Shown here: positions 37,715-47,060 of the stretch, one piece after another
Layout: each line of letters starts with the position of its first letter
Numbering within the stretch: position 1 is the stretch's first letter
DNA from: Caldilineaceae bacterium
Lineage (GTDB): Bacteria; Chloroflexota; Anaerolineae; Caldilineales; Caldilineaceae
Assembly: GCA_022827195.1 (NCBI GenBank)
Contig: JAJDTL010000041.1
Span: 1-64,000 of the forward strand
Reading direction: 5' to 3'
Length of the DNA: 64,000 nucleotides
Position numbers and translations under genes: made by a program
Notes under the pieces: generated by a model
Told to the model about the DNA's origin: nothing
Seen by the model: only the letters and a program-made list of their open reading frames with translations
Database searches by the model: none

Positions 37715-38182
37715 ATGCGACGGGTCCTCTTACTGGTCGGGGCGGTTCTGCTACTGGCAATGCTGCAGGGAACGGTACGGCGGGGACTGGCCGATACGCG
37801 ATTTCACGACGAGCTGATCGAGAAACGCATCTACGCATACCGTGACTGGCAGAGTACGGGGGTGCGGGTCAACCAGGGCGACCTTGTCGAAATTGAGGCC
37901 TGGGGCGAGTGGCTGTACACGCCGGAAGAGTATCACGGGCCGAAAGGGCACGCTGAATTTCCTGCACCCGGATTCTACCCGATTCCCCGCGGGCCGGGCG
38001 GCGCGTTGATTGGGCGCATCGGCGAACACGGACAGCGCTTTTCAGTCGGCGAGCGTGCAACACTGCAAGCGCGGGAGCACGGCATCCTCTACCTGCGCAT
38101 CAACGACGACGTGTTGAGCGATAACGACGGCTGGGTCGCGGCACAGATCGACGTGACGCAGAAGGCGGATACGCTGCCCTGA
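37715..38182 (+). CDS. Exported LecA-like (PA-IL) carbohydrate-binding domain protein
   Basis: The 155-residue protein has a signal peptide (about 1-26). The rest follows the LecA/PA-IL-like pattern: DWQSTGVRVNQGDLVEIEAWGEW, GALIGRIGEHGQRFSVG and LYLRINDDVLSDNDG, the last resembling the calcium- and sugar-binding Asp/Asn loop. It likely binds glycans outside the cytoplasm. It starts 3 bp after the SPFH gene and so shares its transcript. Confidence 0.78.
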   Translation: MRRVLLLVGAVLLLAMLQGTVRRGLADTRFHDELIEKRIYAYRDWQSTGVRVNQGDLVEIEAWGEWLYTPEEYHGPKGHAEFPAPGFYPIPRGPGGALIGRIGEHGQRFSVGERATLQAREHGILYLRINDDVLSDNDGWVAAQIDVTQKADTLP

Positions 38183-38236
38183 GCTCAATGCGTAGACTGG
38201 CGGGGAGCGCAAACGGAGAATTCCTCTCCTCGACTG

Positions 38237-38959
38237 TTACTCCTCATCCTCGCCATAGCTGTGGCCAGACATGATCGCCCGCAGTTCGGCGGCGGTGGAG
38301 GCGTTCTGCAGGCGGCCGATGCGGTCGGCTTCGCCGTCCAGCAGCTGCTTGACGTTGCTGAGGACACTCTCCATCTTGTCGGCGGGAAACTTGCAGGCGC
38401 CGTTCTCATCCATGTGGACGATTTCGCCAGGGGCCACGTCCATGCCGGCGACGTGCACAGGCGCGTTGACCGAGTGAACGGCCATATCGCCGTGGCCCGG
38501 TGTGACGCCGCTGAGCAGATACTGGAAGCCCATCGGTCGGATCTCGTCGATGTCGCGCGACGGTCCGTTGGAGATGCAGCCAAGGCAGCCGATTGCCTTC
38601 AGGGCCGCGGTCATGTTGCCGCCGGCCAGCCCCACTTTGCCGGCGATTTGAGGCGGGAACTTCTGTTCCAGAACAAGAATCGTCGGCTTGGGGGAAGCTT
38701 CCAAAGCGTCCAACACGTCCATGAAGGAGAGGCGGTTGAAGTTGGGGTCGGGCAACCCGTAGACGCAGGTGACGGCATAGCCTGCGAGGGCCCCCATTTC
38801 CGGGTACATGCAGCGGATCGTCTGGTCGGTATACCAGTTCTCGGTCCAGGGGTTGTATAGGCCGAGGCAGAGCGGATCATTGGGATAGGTGGCAACAACA
38901 TTGGTGATTGAAGGTGTATCGACAGTTTTGAGCTCTTCCAGGATCGCTTGCGGGTTCAT
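38237..38959 (-). CDS. RraA family protein (HMG/CHA aldolase-like)
   Basis: The 240-residue protein resembles RraA/4-hydroxy-4-methyl-2-oxoglutarate aldolase proteins, with GNMTAALKAIGCLGCISNGPSRD in the core, where Arg and Asp would bind substrate and metal. Members cleave 2-oxo acids or, in E. coli, inhibit RNase E. I chose the ATG at 38959, preceded by GAGGAAC; the frame is open further upstream without features. It follows an aminotransferase gene on the same strand and may act in amino acid or aromatic catabolism. Confidence 0.82.
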   Translation of the reverse strand: MNPQAILEELKTVDTPSITNVVATYPNDPLCLGLYNPWTENWYTDQTIRCMYPEMGALAGYAVTCVYGLPDPNFNRLSFMDVLDALEASPKPTILVLEQKFPPQIAGKVGLAGGNMTAALKAIGCLGCISNGPSRDIDEIRPMGFQYLLSGVTPGHGDMAVHSVNAPVHVAGMDVAPGEIVHMDENGACKFPADKMESVLSNVKQLLDGEADRIGRLQNASTAAELRAIMSGHSYGEDEE

Positions 38960-39002
38960 ACTTTGTTCCTCGTGTGGTTGGTCTTGGACGGGGTAGGGTT
39001 TG

Positions 39003-40232
39003 CTAGCGGTTATTTGCCTGCGAAGCAATGAACTCGCAGATTCTTTCCATCGCCGGTCTGAGCACATCCATTCCGGGCGCGTAACAGATGCGGATCGAGC
39101 CTTCGCCGCCGTTGCCGAATGCGCTGCCGGGCGCGACCGCGACGTGCGTTTTCTGCAGAAGATCGAGGGCGAACTGGTACGAGTCGTCGACGCCGTCTAG
39201 CTGCGGGAAGAGATAGAAGGCGCCTTCCGGCTCCGGCAGGTTGACGCCGGGCGCGGCGCGCAAGAGGCTGGCTGCAAAGTCGCGCCGCTCCTGAAACTCC
39301 TCGACCATGGCCGCGATGTCATCCTCGCCCTGGGCGATGGCGGCCTCGCCGCCGCGCTGGACCATGGTCGGCGCGTGGGAGACGATGAACTCATTGAGCT
39401 GGGCGGCCTTCTGCACGAAATCGGCGCGGCCCACCATCCAGCCGAGGCGCCAGCCGGTCATCCGGTAGGTCTTGGAGAAGGAGTTGACGACGATGACGGC
39501 GTCGGCTCGGGTGCAGAGCTGGAGGATTGAAGGGGCTCGCTGTCCGGCGTAGGGCGGAGCCTGCCCCTGACCGCTGTCCGCGGCGGTGCGTTGGCTGCCA
39601 CCGTAGTAGATGCGTTCGTAGACTTCGTCGGCCAGGAGCCAGAGGCCGTGGTCGCGGGCGAAGTCGAGCAGCGTCTGCTGTTCGGCGACGGTCGCGGTCC
39701 AGCCGAGGGGATTCGAGGGCGAGGCGTAAAGGAGCAGGCGTGTGCGCGGGGTCAGCGCGGCCTCGAGTGCGTCGAGGTCGGGGGTGAAACGGCGGCCAAG
39801 GCGCGCCATGGGGATCTCAACGGCGCGGCCGCCGAACATCTCGACCATGGCAGAGCCGTTTGGCCAGTTCGGGCTGAGAACGAGCGCCTCATCGCCCGGA
39901 TCGATGACGCATTTGATGGCGAGGTTGAGCGCCTGCACGCCGCCGGCGGCGATCTGGATTTCGGTGGCGTCGACGTTGACGGCGTGGAGCCGCCTGGTCA
40001 GGCCGGCGATTGCCTCTCGGAGCGACGGCAGACCCTGGTTGGCGGTGTAGAATGTCCAGCCCTCCTGCGCGGCCCGAGTCACCGCCTCGATCACATAGGG
40101 CGGCGTGGGCAGGGTAGACTCTCCGAACTGGAGGAAAAGCACGTCCTCCATGCTGAAGGCGACGTCGGCCAGGGCGCGGATGCGGGAGACGGGGACGCGT
40201 TGGGCAGAGGGCGCGAGACGGGCGGAAGGCAT
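39003..40232 (-). CDS. Class I/II PLP-dependent aminotransferase
   Basis: The 409-residue protein has the fold type I aminotransferase pattern: FYTANQGLPSLREAIAG near the N-terminus, YASPSNPLGW, LLADEVYERIYY, and the Schiff-base Lys254 in NSFSKTYRMTGWRLGW. The C-terminal domain carries RICYAPG, where the Arg binds the substrate carboxylate. It transfers an amino group between an amino acid and a 2-oxo acid; the amino acid is not evident. The RraA-like gene follows 43 bp downstream. Confidence 0.93.
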   Translation of the reverse strand: MPSARLAPSAQRVPVSRIRALADVAFSMEDVLFLQFGESTLPTPPYVIEAVTRAAQEGWTFYTANQGLPSLREAIAGLTRRLHAVNVDATEIQIAAGGVQALNLAIKCVIDPGDEALVLSPNWPNGSAMVEMFGGRAVEIPMARLGRRFTPDLDALEAALTPRTRLLLYASPSNPLGWTATVAEQQTLLDFARDHGLWLLADEVYERIYYGGSQRTAADSGQGQAPPYAGQRAPSILQLCTRADAVIVVNSFSKTYRMTGWRLGWMVGRADFVQKAAQLNEFIVSHAPTMVQRGGEAAIAQGEDDIAAMVEEFQERRDFAASLLRAAPGVNLPEPEGAFYLFPQLDGVDDSYQFALDLLQKTHVAVAPGSAFGNGGEGSIRICYAPGMDVLRPAMERICEFIASQANNR

Positions 40233-40298
40233 GGCTGGACACCTATTGGCAGGCGGACGAAGCCGCGGCGCGCAAAGACTGGGTTCTACGCGATTCGT

Positions 40299-40592
40299 TT
40301 AGTCCTGCAGCAGCGCGCGTGCGATCTCTTCCCATTCTTCGGGCAGAGGCGCGCTGCTGGCGGGTCGACTGGCGCGGCGATACCAGTGGTCGGCGTTGGG
40401 CAGGTCGCCTTCCACGCGGTGTAGATAGGCATGCACCCAGGCCGAGCCGTTGCCGTCGGGCTGGCCCTGGAGCGCGTCGTGGGCGCCGTCCCAGTCATCG
40501 CCGGCCTCCATCCATAGGGCGGTCAGCGGCGCGCCGATTCCGGTGGGCGGGGCGTCTCCGGACAGGCTGGCTTTGAATTCGTCGAAGGTCAT
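40299..40592 (-). CDS. Small conserved protein of unknown function
   Basis: This 97-residue protein contains a compact conserved-looking core: DDWDGAHDALQGQPD, GSAWVHAYLHRVEGD and LPNADHWYRRA, a pattern seen in many uncharacterised short bacterial proteins. There is no signal peptide or membrane span. The ATG at 40592 is preceded by AGGAGAAC. It lies between the aminotransferase and RidA genes on the same strand. Confidence 0.75.
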   Translation of the reverse strand: MTFDEFKASLSGDAPPTGIGAPLTALWMEAGDDWDGAHDALQGQPDGNGSAWVHAYLHRVEGDLPNADHWYRRASRPASSAPLPEEWEEIARALLQD

Positions 40593-40642
40593 GTCGTTCT
40601 CCTGGCTGGGGTTGTTGTCTTCGGTAGCGGCGTTCCCTGCAC

Positions 40643-41023
40643 CTACTCCGGCACAACCGCGATGCAGTCGGCCGAGATCAGAGTGCCGGGCAGTTGGCAG
40701 CCGAGCGTGGTACGGGCGGGGTAGGGCTTGGTGACGTACCTCTGGTAGACCTCGTTCATCTCGGCAAAGTCGCTGAGATCGGCCAGATAGACGCCTACCT
40801 TGGTCACATGCTCCCATGAGGTGCCAGCCGCCTCCAGCAGGATTGTGAGGTTATCGAAGACTCGGGCGGCCTGCTCTCGGAACCCGCCTTCGATCCGTTT
40901 GCCGGTGGCGGGGTCGAGCGGTCCCTGGCTTGCGATGTATGCGACCGGGCCGTCGGCGACGATGCCCTGGGAATAGATGCCGGCGGGCTTGGCGCCCTTG
41001 TCGGTGTAGACTTCCTTACGCAT
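40643..41023 (-). CDS. RidA family (YjgF/YER057c/UK114) protein
   Basis: RidA proteins hydrolyse reactive enamine/imine intermediates made by PLP enzymes. The 126-residue length and the motifs GIYSQGI, ASQGPLDP, VFDNLTILLEAAG and YPARTTLGC fit the family; the substrate-binding Arg is in PART. The residue that is Glu in many members is Asp here (SADCIAV). The neighbourhood with an aminotransferase and an RraA protein suits an amino acid catabolic setting. Confidence 0.92.
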   Translation of the reverse strand: MRKEVYTDKGAKPAGIYSQGIVADGPVAYIASQGPLDPATGKRIEGGFREQAARVFDNLTILLEAAGTSWEHVTKVGVYLADLSDFAEMNEVYQRYVTKPYPARTTLGCQLPGTLISADCIAVVPE

Positions 41024-41098
41024 TCGAGCTGTCTCCCCGTCCCTGCTCTGTGCAATGGATGGTCGGCCATAGGGGCGCCAAACCGGAGTTGGATTCGA

Positions 41099-41644
41099 TC
41101 ACTTTGGTTGCGCGGCCTGAATCTTCGGCGGCCACTGGCTCTTGATGAAGGAAAGCACGGCCCAGATCTCGGCGTCGCTGAGCTGCTCTTCGAACCCTAT
41201 CATTGTGCTCTTGTATCCGCGACCTACTACGGCCGTCGTACCATACTTGGTGACGTCGAAGAGCAACTGGTCAGGGTGGTGCCACGTGTGGCCGCTGGCG
41301 TCGTGGGGCGGGGCCGGCAAGAAGCCGTTTTCGTCGCGCCGGCGCCAGTTGGCCTGCCCTTCAAGATCGACGCCGTGGCAGGAAGCGCAGTAATGCTGGT
41401 AGAGAATATCTCCCTGCGCGACCAGCAGAGGATCAGATGCGTCCGCGGCCTGTACGGAAGGGTCAACCTCCGGAGCAGGCTCCTCGGTTGGGGGCGGCGT
41501 GGCGGTCGGTATGGCTGCGGCACGATTCGACGGCGGATCGCCTGGCGAGGCCTGGGCGCCTTCTCCGTCGCCGGCTGCATTGCATGCCAGAAGGGCGACT
41601 GCCATCACAAGCATTGCTGCGAACAACAGGGCGCCTCGTGCCAT
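41099..41644 (-). CDS. Monoheme cytochrome c lipoprotein
   Basis: The 181-residue protein has a lipoprotein signal with lipobox LLAC (Cys about residue 20) and then a Pro/Thr/Glu-rich spacer. A class I cytochrome c domain follows, with heme motif CASCH (about 91-95 in YQHYCASCHG) and a likely Met ligand in STMIGFEEQLSDAEIW. It would be membrane-tethered outside the cytoplasm and carry single electrons. The dipeptidase gene upstream ends 3 bp before its start. Confidence 0.9.
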   Translation of the reverse strand: MARGALLFAAMLVMAVALLACNAAGDGEGAQASPGDPPSNRAAAIPTATPPPTEEPAPEVDPSVQAADASDPLLVAQGDILYQHYCASCHGVDLEGQANWRRRDENGFLPAPPHDASGHTWHHPDQLLFDVTKYGTTAVVGRGYKSTMIGFEEQLSDAEIWAVLSFIKSQWPPKIQAAQPK

Positions 41645-41646
41645 CT

Positions 41647-42717
41647 CTAGTCTCCCAGAGCATCGCGCAGCAGCCGCAGCCAGTTGCCGTGACAGATGGC
41701 GGCGATGTCTGCGTCGGCGTAGCCGTGTGCCTGCAGCAGTTCGGGGATGCGCTGCAGGTCGGCGATTGTGTCGAGGTCGGCGGGAGACTGCTCGCGACCG
41801 AATCCGCCGTCAAGGTCGGTGCCAATCGCGATGTTGCCGGCATTGCCGGCCAGCTCGCAGATGTGGTCGACATGGGGGATGATGTCTTCCAGCATGATGT
41901 CGAAGTTCCAGTCCTGGCCCGCCTTCCACTTCGTGGACACCATCCAGACGTCGAACGACATACCGATGACGCCGTTGCGTTCGATAATCGCGCGCAGCTG
42001 CTCGTCGCTGAACTGGCGCTGGTGGGGGACGACGGCGCGGCAATTGTTGTGGCTGGCGAGGACGGGGCCGCCGAAGATCTCAAGGGCCTGCCAGAAGGCC
42101 TGGTCGGACAGGTGTGTGAGGTCGAGCATTATGCCCAATCGTTCCATCTCGCGCAGGAGATCCGGTCCCATGTCGCCGAGGCCGAGTTCGGTGCCGGTGC
42201 CGCCGGCGTAGCGGCAGGGGCCGTAGTGGGCGGGGCCAATTGCGCGCAGCCCGGCGTTGTACCAAGCCTCGACGTGTTTGGGGGAAAGGATCGGATCGGC
42301 CCCTTCCATAGAGAGGAGAAATCCCAAGGGAGGCTCGTCGCCACCGGCCTGATCAAAGGCGGCCCAGTCGCGCCAGTGGCCGTCTAGCTGGGCGCGATTG
42401 GTGATGATGCGCACGATTCCCTGTTCTTCCAGCGCGCGATAGTAGGCCAGGTGCCCCTGGGCGATGGCGCAGGCCTGGGTGGGATGGTCGTAGTCGATAT
42501 TGGGGGCCGGGCGCCCGGTCGAACGGGCGATGGCCGTGGCGAGTGAGAGCGCAATCCTTCCCTGGCGCATTTCGGGGAAGGCGACGGTGCCCACGCCCAT
42601 CCCTTTGCCGCTTTCCCCTTTTTCGGTTGCGCGAATCGTATAGACCGAACGCGTCAGATCGCGATTGCCCTGGAGCGCATTCATGGCCAGGTCGAGGTGG
42701 GCGTCTATCAGAAGCAT
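41647..42717 (-). CDS. Membrane dipeptidase-like zinc peptidase (M19)
   Basis: The 356-residue protein has the M19 renal-dipeptidase pattern. Metal ligands H7-x-D9 lie in IDAHLDLA, the bridging Glu is in LLSMEGADP, and later there are LDLTHLSDQ, ASHNNCRAV and a final GTDLDGGFG. These enzymes hydrolyse dipeptides and some D-amino-acid-containing peptides. No signal peptide is seen, so it is probably cytoplasmic. It is co-directional with and next to the cytochrome c gene. Confidence 0.93.
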   Translation of the reverse strand: MLLIDAHLDLAMNALQGNRDLTRSVYTIRATEKGESGKGMGVGTVAFPEMRQGRIALSLATAIARSTGRPAPNIDYDHPTQACAIAQGHLAYYRALEEQGIVRIITNRAQLDGHWRDWAAFDQAGGDEPPLGFLLSMEGADPILSPKHVEAWYNAGLRAIGPAHYGPCRYAGGTGTELGLGDMGPDLLREMERLGIMLDLTHLSDQAFWQALEIFGGPVLASHNNCRAVVPHQRQFSDEQLRAIIERNGVIGMSFDVWMVSTKWKAGQDWNFDIMLEDIIPHVDHICELAGNAGNIAIGTDLDGGFGREQSPADLDTIADLQRIPELLQAHGYADADIAAICHGNWLRLLRDALGD

Positions 42718-42845
42718 GGGGAGCTCCGGCGCTCAAAAGAGATAAAGGGAGAACGGGGCTGGGCATCCCGCCAGAAGAAGGCCCAACTGTTGCCGCATTC
42801 TGGCGGCACCGCCGGGCGCGGCGTTCAACAATCGCGCACGTACGT

Positions 42846-43763
42846 CTAGGCGGCGCCGGTCAGTTCGGCGGGCATCTGCAGCTGTCGTTCGGCCTGCAGG
42901 CCGTCCGGGTTGAGCACAGAGACACCGTTTTCACCGCCGGCATAGATGCGGCCCTCGACTTCCATCAGACAGAGGGCCGGCTGGCTGCCGCCGACCGGCG
43001 ACCAGGCGATGCCGTCGTCCGAGCGCCACAACTGGGTGTCGTCGCTCAGTAACCAGTTGACCGGATTGTCACCGGCAGGCGCGGAGGCGACGGCGATCAG
43101 GGCATTCACCTGCTCGGGCGCGCCTTCTACGGCGGCGAAGGTGCGCCCGCCGTCGGTCGACTGCCAGAGCCCGTCGGTTTCGGTGCCGGCGAGGACCTGG
43201 CCGCTGCAGTGCACGTCCGGCGCGACCGCTACGGTCTGATAGGCGGCGTCGGCAGAGCTGCTGCGTTTCCACCCGAGGCCGGCGTTGGGGGAGCGGTAGA
43301 TGCCCTCCTCGGTCCCGGCGAAGACGATCTGCCAGCGGGGCCAGGCGTCCTCGTCCATTGGCGGGGCCCAGGCGAGCGTGAGGATGGTGAGGTTTTGCAG
43401 TCCGAAATTGGTCGGCATCCAGCGGAGGCCGCGGTCGCGGCTGCGCAGGACGCCGTCGCCTTCGCTGCCCGCGAGGATCACGCCGGAGTCGTCGTAGTCG
43501 GGCGCGGCGGAGAAGGTGAGGATTGCGGCTTCGGCGCCTTCGCGCCAGGCGGCCTGCCACTGCTCCGCCGAGTCCAGGAGGTAGGCGATGCCGAAAGGGG
43601 CGCCGCCGGTGAAGATGCGGTCATCAAGGGCGCAGGCGGCGGTCAGTCTTTCCATGGGCTGGGGCGTAGGCGTCAATTCGTCTTCGCCCAGTGTAAAGAG
43701 CCCATAGGGGCCGGCAGCCCATACACTGCCGGCGTATTCTGAAAGGGAAAGGATTATCGACAT
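42846..43763 (-). CDS. Beta-propeller protein with BNR/Asp-box-like repeats
   Basis: This 305-residue protein consists of repeated beta motifs carrying Asp-box-like signatures: SRDRGLRWMPT, SPNAGLGWKRS, STDGGRTFAAV and SDDGIAWSPV. It resembles sialidase-fold or photosystem-assembly-like propellers. There is no signal peptide. No catalytic residues can be assigned, so a binding or scaffold role is more likely than hydrolysis. It is a single gene between the dipeptidase and the chaperonin. Confidence 0.78.
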   Translation of the reverse strand: MSIILSLSEYAGSVWAAGPYGLFTLGEDELTPTPQPMERLTAACALDDRIFTGGAPFGIAYLLDSAEQWQAAWREGAEAAILTFSAAPDYDDSGVILAGSEGDGVLRSRDRGLRWMPTNFGLQNLTILTLAWAPPMDEDAWPRWQIVFAGTEEGIYRSPNAGLGWKRSSSADAAYQTVAVAPDVHCSGQVLAGTETDGLWQSTDGGRTFAAVEGAPEQVNALIAVASAPAGDNPVNWLLSDDTQLWRSDDGIAWSPVGGSQPALCLMEVEGRIYAGGENGVSVLNPDGLQAERQLQMPAELTGAA

Positions 43764-43881
43764 GATTGCTCTTTACTTGGCGTGATTGGATAGCCCGTCG
43801 GCGTAATTCTGGTTGACTTCAGCCTGCAGCTCCAAGAGTTAACCCGGTCTGCTCGTGCGTTGCCTGGCGACAGCGAACGGC

Positions 43882-45510
43882 TTACGGTTCCATGCTTTGG
43901 GTTGGATCCTTGTGGTAGACGATCGTGTTGGTGCCGAGGGCCATGAGGGCGCCGCTGACGGCGGTCTCGAGGACAGCCGACTGGACGCCGGTGACGTCGA
44001 TGAGCCCTGACTCGCGGGCGTCGACGATTTCCTTGCCGACGACGTCGTAGGCGTAGCCCGGGCCGGCCTCCTCGAGGTATATGGCAGCGACGGATGGAGA
44101 TTCGATGCCTGCATTCTTGACGATCTGCAGGAAAGGAGCGTCCAGTGCGTCGCGCAGGACTTTGACACCGAAGTTCTCGTCGCCCTCCAGCTCCAGGTCG
44201 TCGAGCGCGCGGCGGGCGTGGACGAATGCAGCGCCGCCGCCGGGTAGGACGCCGGTCTTGTGTGCGAGCGACACGGCGGTGAGGGCCCGCTCCGACAGCC
44301 CGGAGAGGATGTCGCGTTCCTGTTTGAGGTTGGTGCCCACTTTGAGCACGCCCATACCGCCGGTGAGGGCGGCCAGCCTGTTTATGATTTCGGAACGCTC
44401 GTCATCGTCGACGCGCAGGCCTTCGAGACGGAGGCGCAGCTGGTCAACCGTTTCCTGGACCGCGGCGGTACGGCCCTGGTAGGGCTGCAGCTGCATTGTT
44501 TTGCGGTCGACCTGCACGCGCAGCGCCTCGCCCAGGTCGGCCTCGGTTGCCTTGGCGGCGTAGGCGTAGTAGTTGCGGCCGAGGATTGTGGCGCCGGTGA
44601 GCGTGGTCAGGTCGCGGAAGGCCATGCGGCGCGAGTCGCCGATCTCCTTCATCTGGACGCCGAGGATCGAGATCTTCTTCTTTTCCTCGGTCTGATTGCG
44701 CACCATGACGTGGAGCGCTTCTTCCTTGAAATGGGAGCCGATGATTATAAGCGACTTTTTGCCGGTCTTCAGGGCGGCCTCGATCAGCCCGATCGTTTCG
44801 TCGGCCTCGGACATCGTGTCATCGACCAGCGCAATGGTGGAGTCGCCGTAGACGGCCCATTTGCGGATCGGGTCTGTGTAAAGATGGAAGCTGGCGATTT
44901 CGGCTTTGTAGTTGGCGCCGGCGTGGTATTCGCGTGCCAGGTATGGGGAGACGTATTTTTCGACGGAGACGCGCGCGTCGGCGCCGAGGAGGTAGCTCAG
45001 CTCGCCGATGGTAGCAGCCAGATCATGGTCTTTGACGACGGTGAGGGCGACAAGGGCGAGGTCGTCTTCGGTCTCGACCGGGATGGCTATCTTTTCGAGG
45101 TGATCGCGCACCGCTGCGGTGGCGGCGCGCAGGCCAATCTCCAGCTCGCGGTAGCCGATTCCGGCGGTCATCATCTTGAGCGTCTGGTGATAGATTTTCC
45201 GGGTGAGGAGGGCGGTTGCCGTGCCGCCGTCGCCGACCTGGCCGGCAATGCGCCAGATGATGTGGCGCATCAGCATGGCGCCGACGTCGATGAGAGGGTC
45301 GCCGAGGCTGAGGATGCGGCGCACGGCGGTGGCGGCGTCATCCAGCAACTCGGGCCCGCGCGTGCCGTCCCGTTCGTTGATGACATGCCCCCCGACCGGC
45401 CCGAGGGTCGGGGCCAGCAGATCGGCGATGGCATTGATGCCGTTGCTCAGATTCTCGTGGGTCTCTTCCGGGCCGGCGACCGCAGCCCTGTGATGTTTGA
45501 TCTGTTCCAA
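43882..45510 (-). CDS. Divergent GroEL-like (Cpn60) chaperonin
   Basis: The 542-residue protein aligns along its whole length with group I chaperonins (LAPTLGPVGGHV, VGDGGTATALLTR, TGGMGVLKVG, GVLPGGGAAFVHARRAL). It is clearly not the housekeeping GroEL. The D87-type nucleotide-site Asp is kept (D94), but the residue matching hydrolytic D398 is Arg (R408 in LSERAL, where GroEL has VEDAL). There is no GGM tail and no groES beside it. Start: TTG at 45510 with GAGGTG upstream; the frame is open to 45765 without features. It may be a slow-ATPase or structural paralogue. Confidence 0.82.
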   Translation of the reverse strand: MEQIKHHRAAVAGPEETHENLSNGINAIADLLAPTLGPVGGHVINERDGTRGPELLDDAATAVRRILSLGDPLIDVGAMLMRHIIWRIAGQVGDGGTATALLTRKIYHQTLKMMTAGIGYRELEIGLRAATAAVRDHLEKIAIPVETEDDLALVALTVVKDHDLAATIGELSYLLGADARVSVEKYVSPYLAREYHAGANYKAEIASFHLYTDPIRKWAVYGDSTIALVDDTMSEADETIGLIEAALKTGKKSLIIIGSHFKEEALHVMVRNQTEEKKKISILGVQMKEIGDSRRMAFRDLTTLTGATILGRNYYAYAAKATEADLGEALRVQVDRKTMQLQPYQGRTAAVQETVDQLRLRLEGLRVDDDERSEIINRLAALTGGMGVLKVGTNLKQERDILSGLSERALTAVSLAHKTGVLPGGGAAFVHARRALDDLELEGDENFGVKVLRDALDAPFLQIVKNAGIESPSVAAIYLEEAGPGYAYDVVGKEIVDARESGLIDVTGVQSAVLETAVSGALMALGTNTIVYHKDPTQSMEP

Positions 45511-45595
45511 CTTTGCACCTCGACAATCTGATGAATGCTGATTGGTGTGAAGTTGCCCAATAATCGGTTGGCCGTGCAGTTGGCTGTCAAACTGA

Positions 45596-46774
45596 TCAGG
45601 CCCACAGGTGCGCGTATTTGAGGCCGCTGCCGGTATTGAACAGGACGACGGTTTCATCGCCTCCCAGCCAGCCCGATTCCAGCAGCTGAATCTGGGCGGC
45701 GAGCGTGGCCGCGCCCTCGGGACAGGGGAAGACGCCGGTGCACCGTCCGATCCGTTTGGCCTCATGCAGCATCACTTCGTCCTCGACGGCGACGGCGGTG
45801 CCGCCGCTCTCGCGCACGGCCCGGAGCATCAGAAAGTCGCCGACGGCAGAAGGTACGCGCAGGCCGTCGGCGAGCGAGCGCGCTCCCTCCCACGGTTCGG
45901 CAAACTCGGTCCCCTGCTCCATGGCACGCACGATCGGCGCGCAGCCGGTGCTCTGGACGCTGACCATGCGGGGCCGCTCGCCGCCGATCAGGCCGAGCTG
46001 CTCCATTTCGTCGAAGGCTTTCCACATGCCCACGAGGCCTGTCCCGCCGCCGGTCGGATAGAAGATAACGTCGGGCAGCTGCCAGCCGAGCTGTTCCCAG
46101 ATCTCGTAGCCCATCGTCTTCTTGCCTTCGATGCGGTAGGGCTCTTTGAGGGTACTGACGTCGAACCAGCCGTGCTGCGCGACCTTCTCGCGCACCTTGG
46201 CGCCGCAGTCGGTGATCAGGCCGTCGACAAGGGTGACCTCGGCGCCCAGGTTGCTGCACTCGACGCGAAATGCGGACGGCACGTCCTGCGGCATGTAGAC
46301 GTGTGCGGGCAGCCCTACTTTGGCGGCATAGGCGCTCAACGCGCCGGCTGCGTTGCCGGCGCTGGGGATGGCCAGCTCCGTCGCGCCCAGTTCGAAGGCG
46401 CGGCCGACAGCCATCACCAGGCCGCGGGCCTTGAAGCTGCCGGTGGGGTTGAGGGATTCGTCCTTTATCAGCGTATTGGGGCAGCCGATCTCTTCGCCGA
46501 GCGCCTGGGCGTGTAAGAGGGGCGTCCAGCCTTCGCCGAGCCTGATCTGCGCGGCGCGCGTCTGAATCGGAAGCACTTCTTCGTAGCGCCACAACGAGGA
46601 TTCCCGTTTGGCCAGCGAGTCGCGCGTCAGGGTCCGGGCCGCTTCGGTCAGGTCGTAGCGGGCCAGCAGCGGTTTCTCGCAGGCCGGGCACAGGTTCATA
46701 AGCCGGTCCGCTTGGTACTCTTCGCCGCAGCGGCCGCAGGAGAGGTGTGTGAGTGTCGAACGGGTTGCAGTCAT
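45596..46774 (-). CDS. thrC: Threonine synthase-like PLP enzyme
   Basis: Threonine synthase converts O-phosphohomoserine to threonine. The 392-residue protein has an N-terminal zinc-ribbon-like part (CGRCGEEY, CPACEKP) seen in many class II threonine synthases. The PLP lysine is K115 in NPTGSFKARG, and the phosphate-binding glycine loop is YPTGGGTGLVG. The ATG at 46774 gives the expected N-terminus. Related threonine dehydratases or cysteate synthases cannot be fully excluded, and there are no neighbouring threonine-pathway genes. Confidence 0.85.
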   Translation of the reverse strand: MTATRSTLTHLSCGRCGEEYQADRLMNLCPACEKPLLARYDLTEAARTLTRDSLAKRESSLWRYEEVLPIQTRAAQIRLGEGWTPLLHAQALGEEIGCPNTLIKDESLNPTGSFKARGLVMAVGRAFELGATELAIPSAGNAAGALSAYAAKVGLPAHVYMPQDVPSAFRVECSNLGAEVTLVDGLITDCGAKVREKVAQHGWFDVSTLKEPYRIEGKKTMGYEIWEQLGWQLPDVIFYPTGGGTGLVGMWKAFDEMEQLGLIGGERPRMVSVQSTGCAPIVRAMEQGTEFAEPWEGARSLADGLRVPSAVGDFLMLRAVRESGGTAVAVEDEVMLHEAKRIGRCTGVFPCPEGAATLAAQIQLLESGWLGGDETVVLFNTGSGLKYAHLWA

Positions 46775-46917
46775 AGGAACTGCCAAATAAGGTGAGCGGA
46801 CGCCCGTCCGCAGGGAGAGCACCGGAAACGATCCGATTCGGGACATGGAAAGCGGCAGCGGCATGTCGGCGCCGGTTGCCCGCTCAATTGTACTGCGCTT
46901 CCGACGACAAGGCAAAA

Positions 46918-46946
46918 TTGACCACGATTCATGCCGTCGTCATAAT
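46918..46946 (+). promoter_or_regulatory. Sigma-70 type promoter for the ABC exporter operon
   Basis: TTGACC at 46918-46923 and CATAAT at 46941-46946 are separated by 17 bp. The start would be near 46953, about 110 bp before the ATP-binding protein gene. Confidence 0.65.
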
Positions 46947-47060
46947 TGACATCGCAGCGACTGCACGCTTAGTTCCACTGACCGGAATTGCAGGAGGAAA
47001 AAATTGGGGAAGTCCGAAACGATTTCGGTGCGCATCCGTAAAGTATCATGAGGCTGTACA

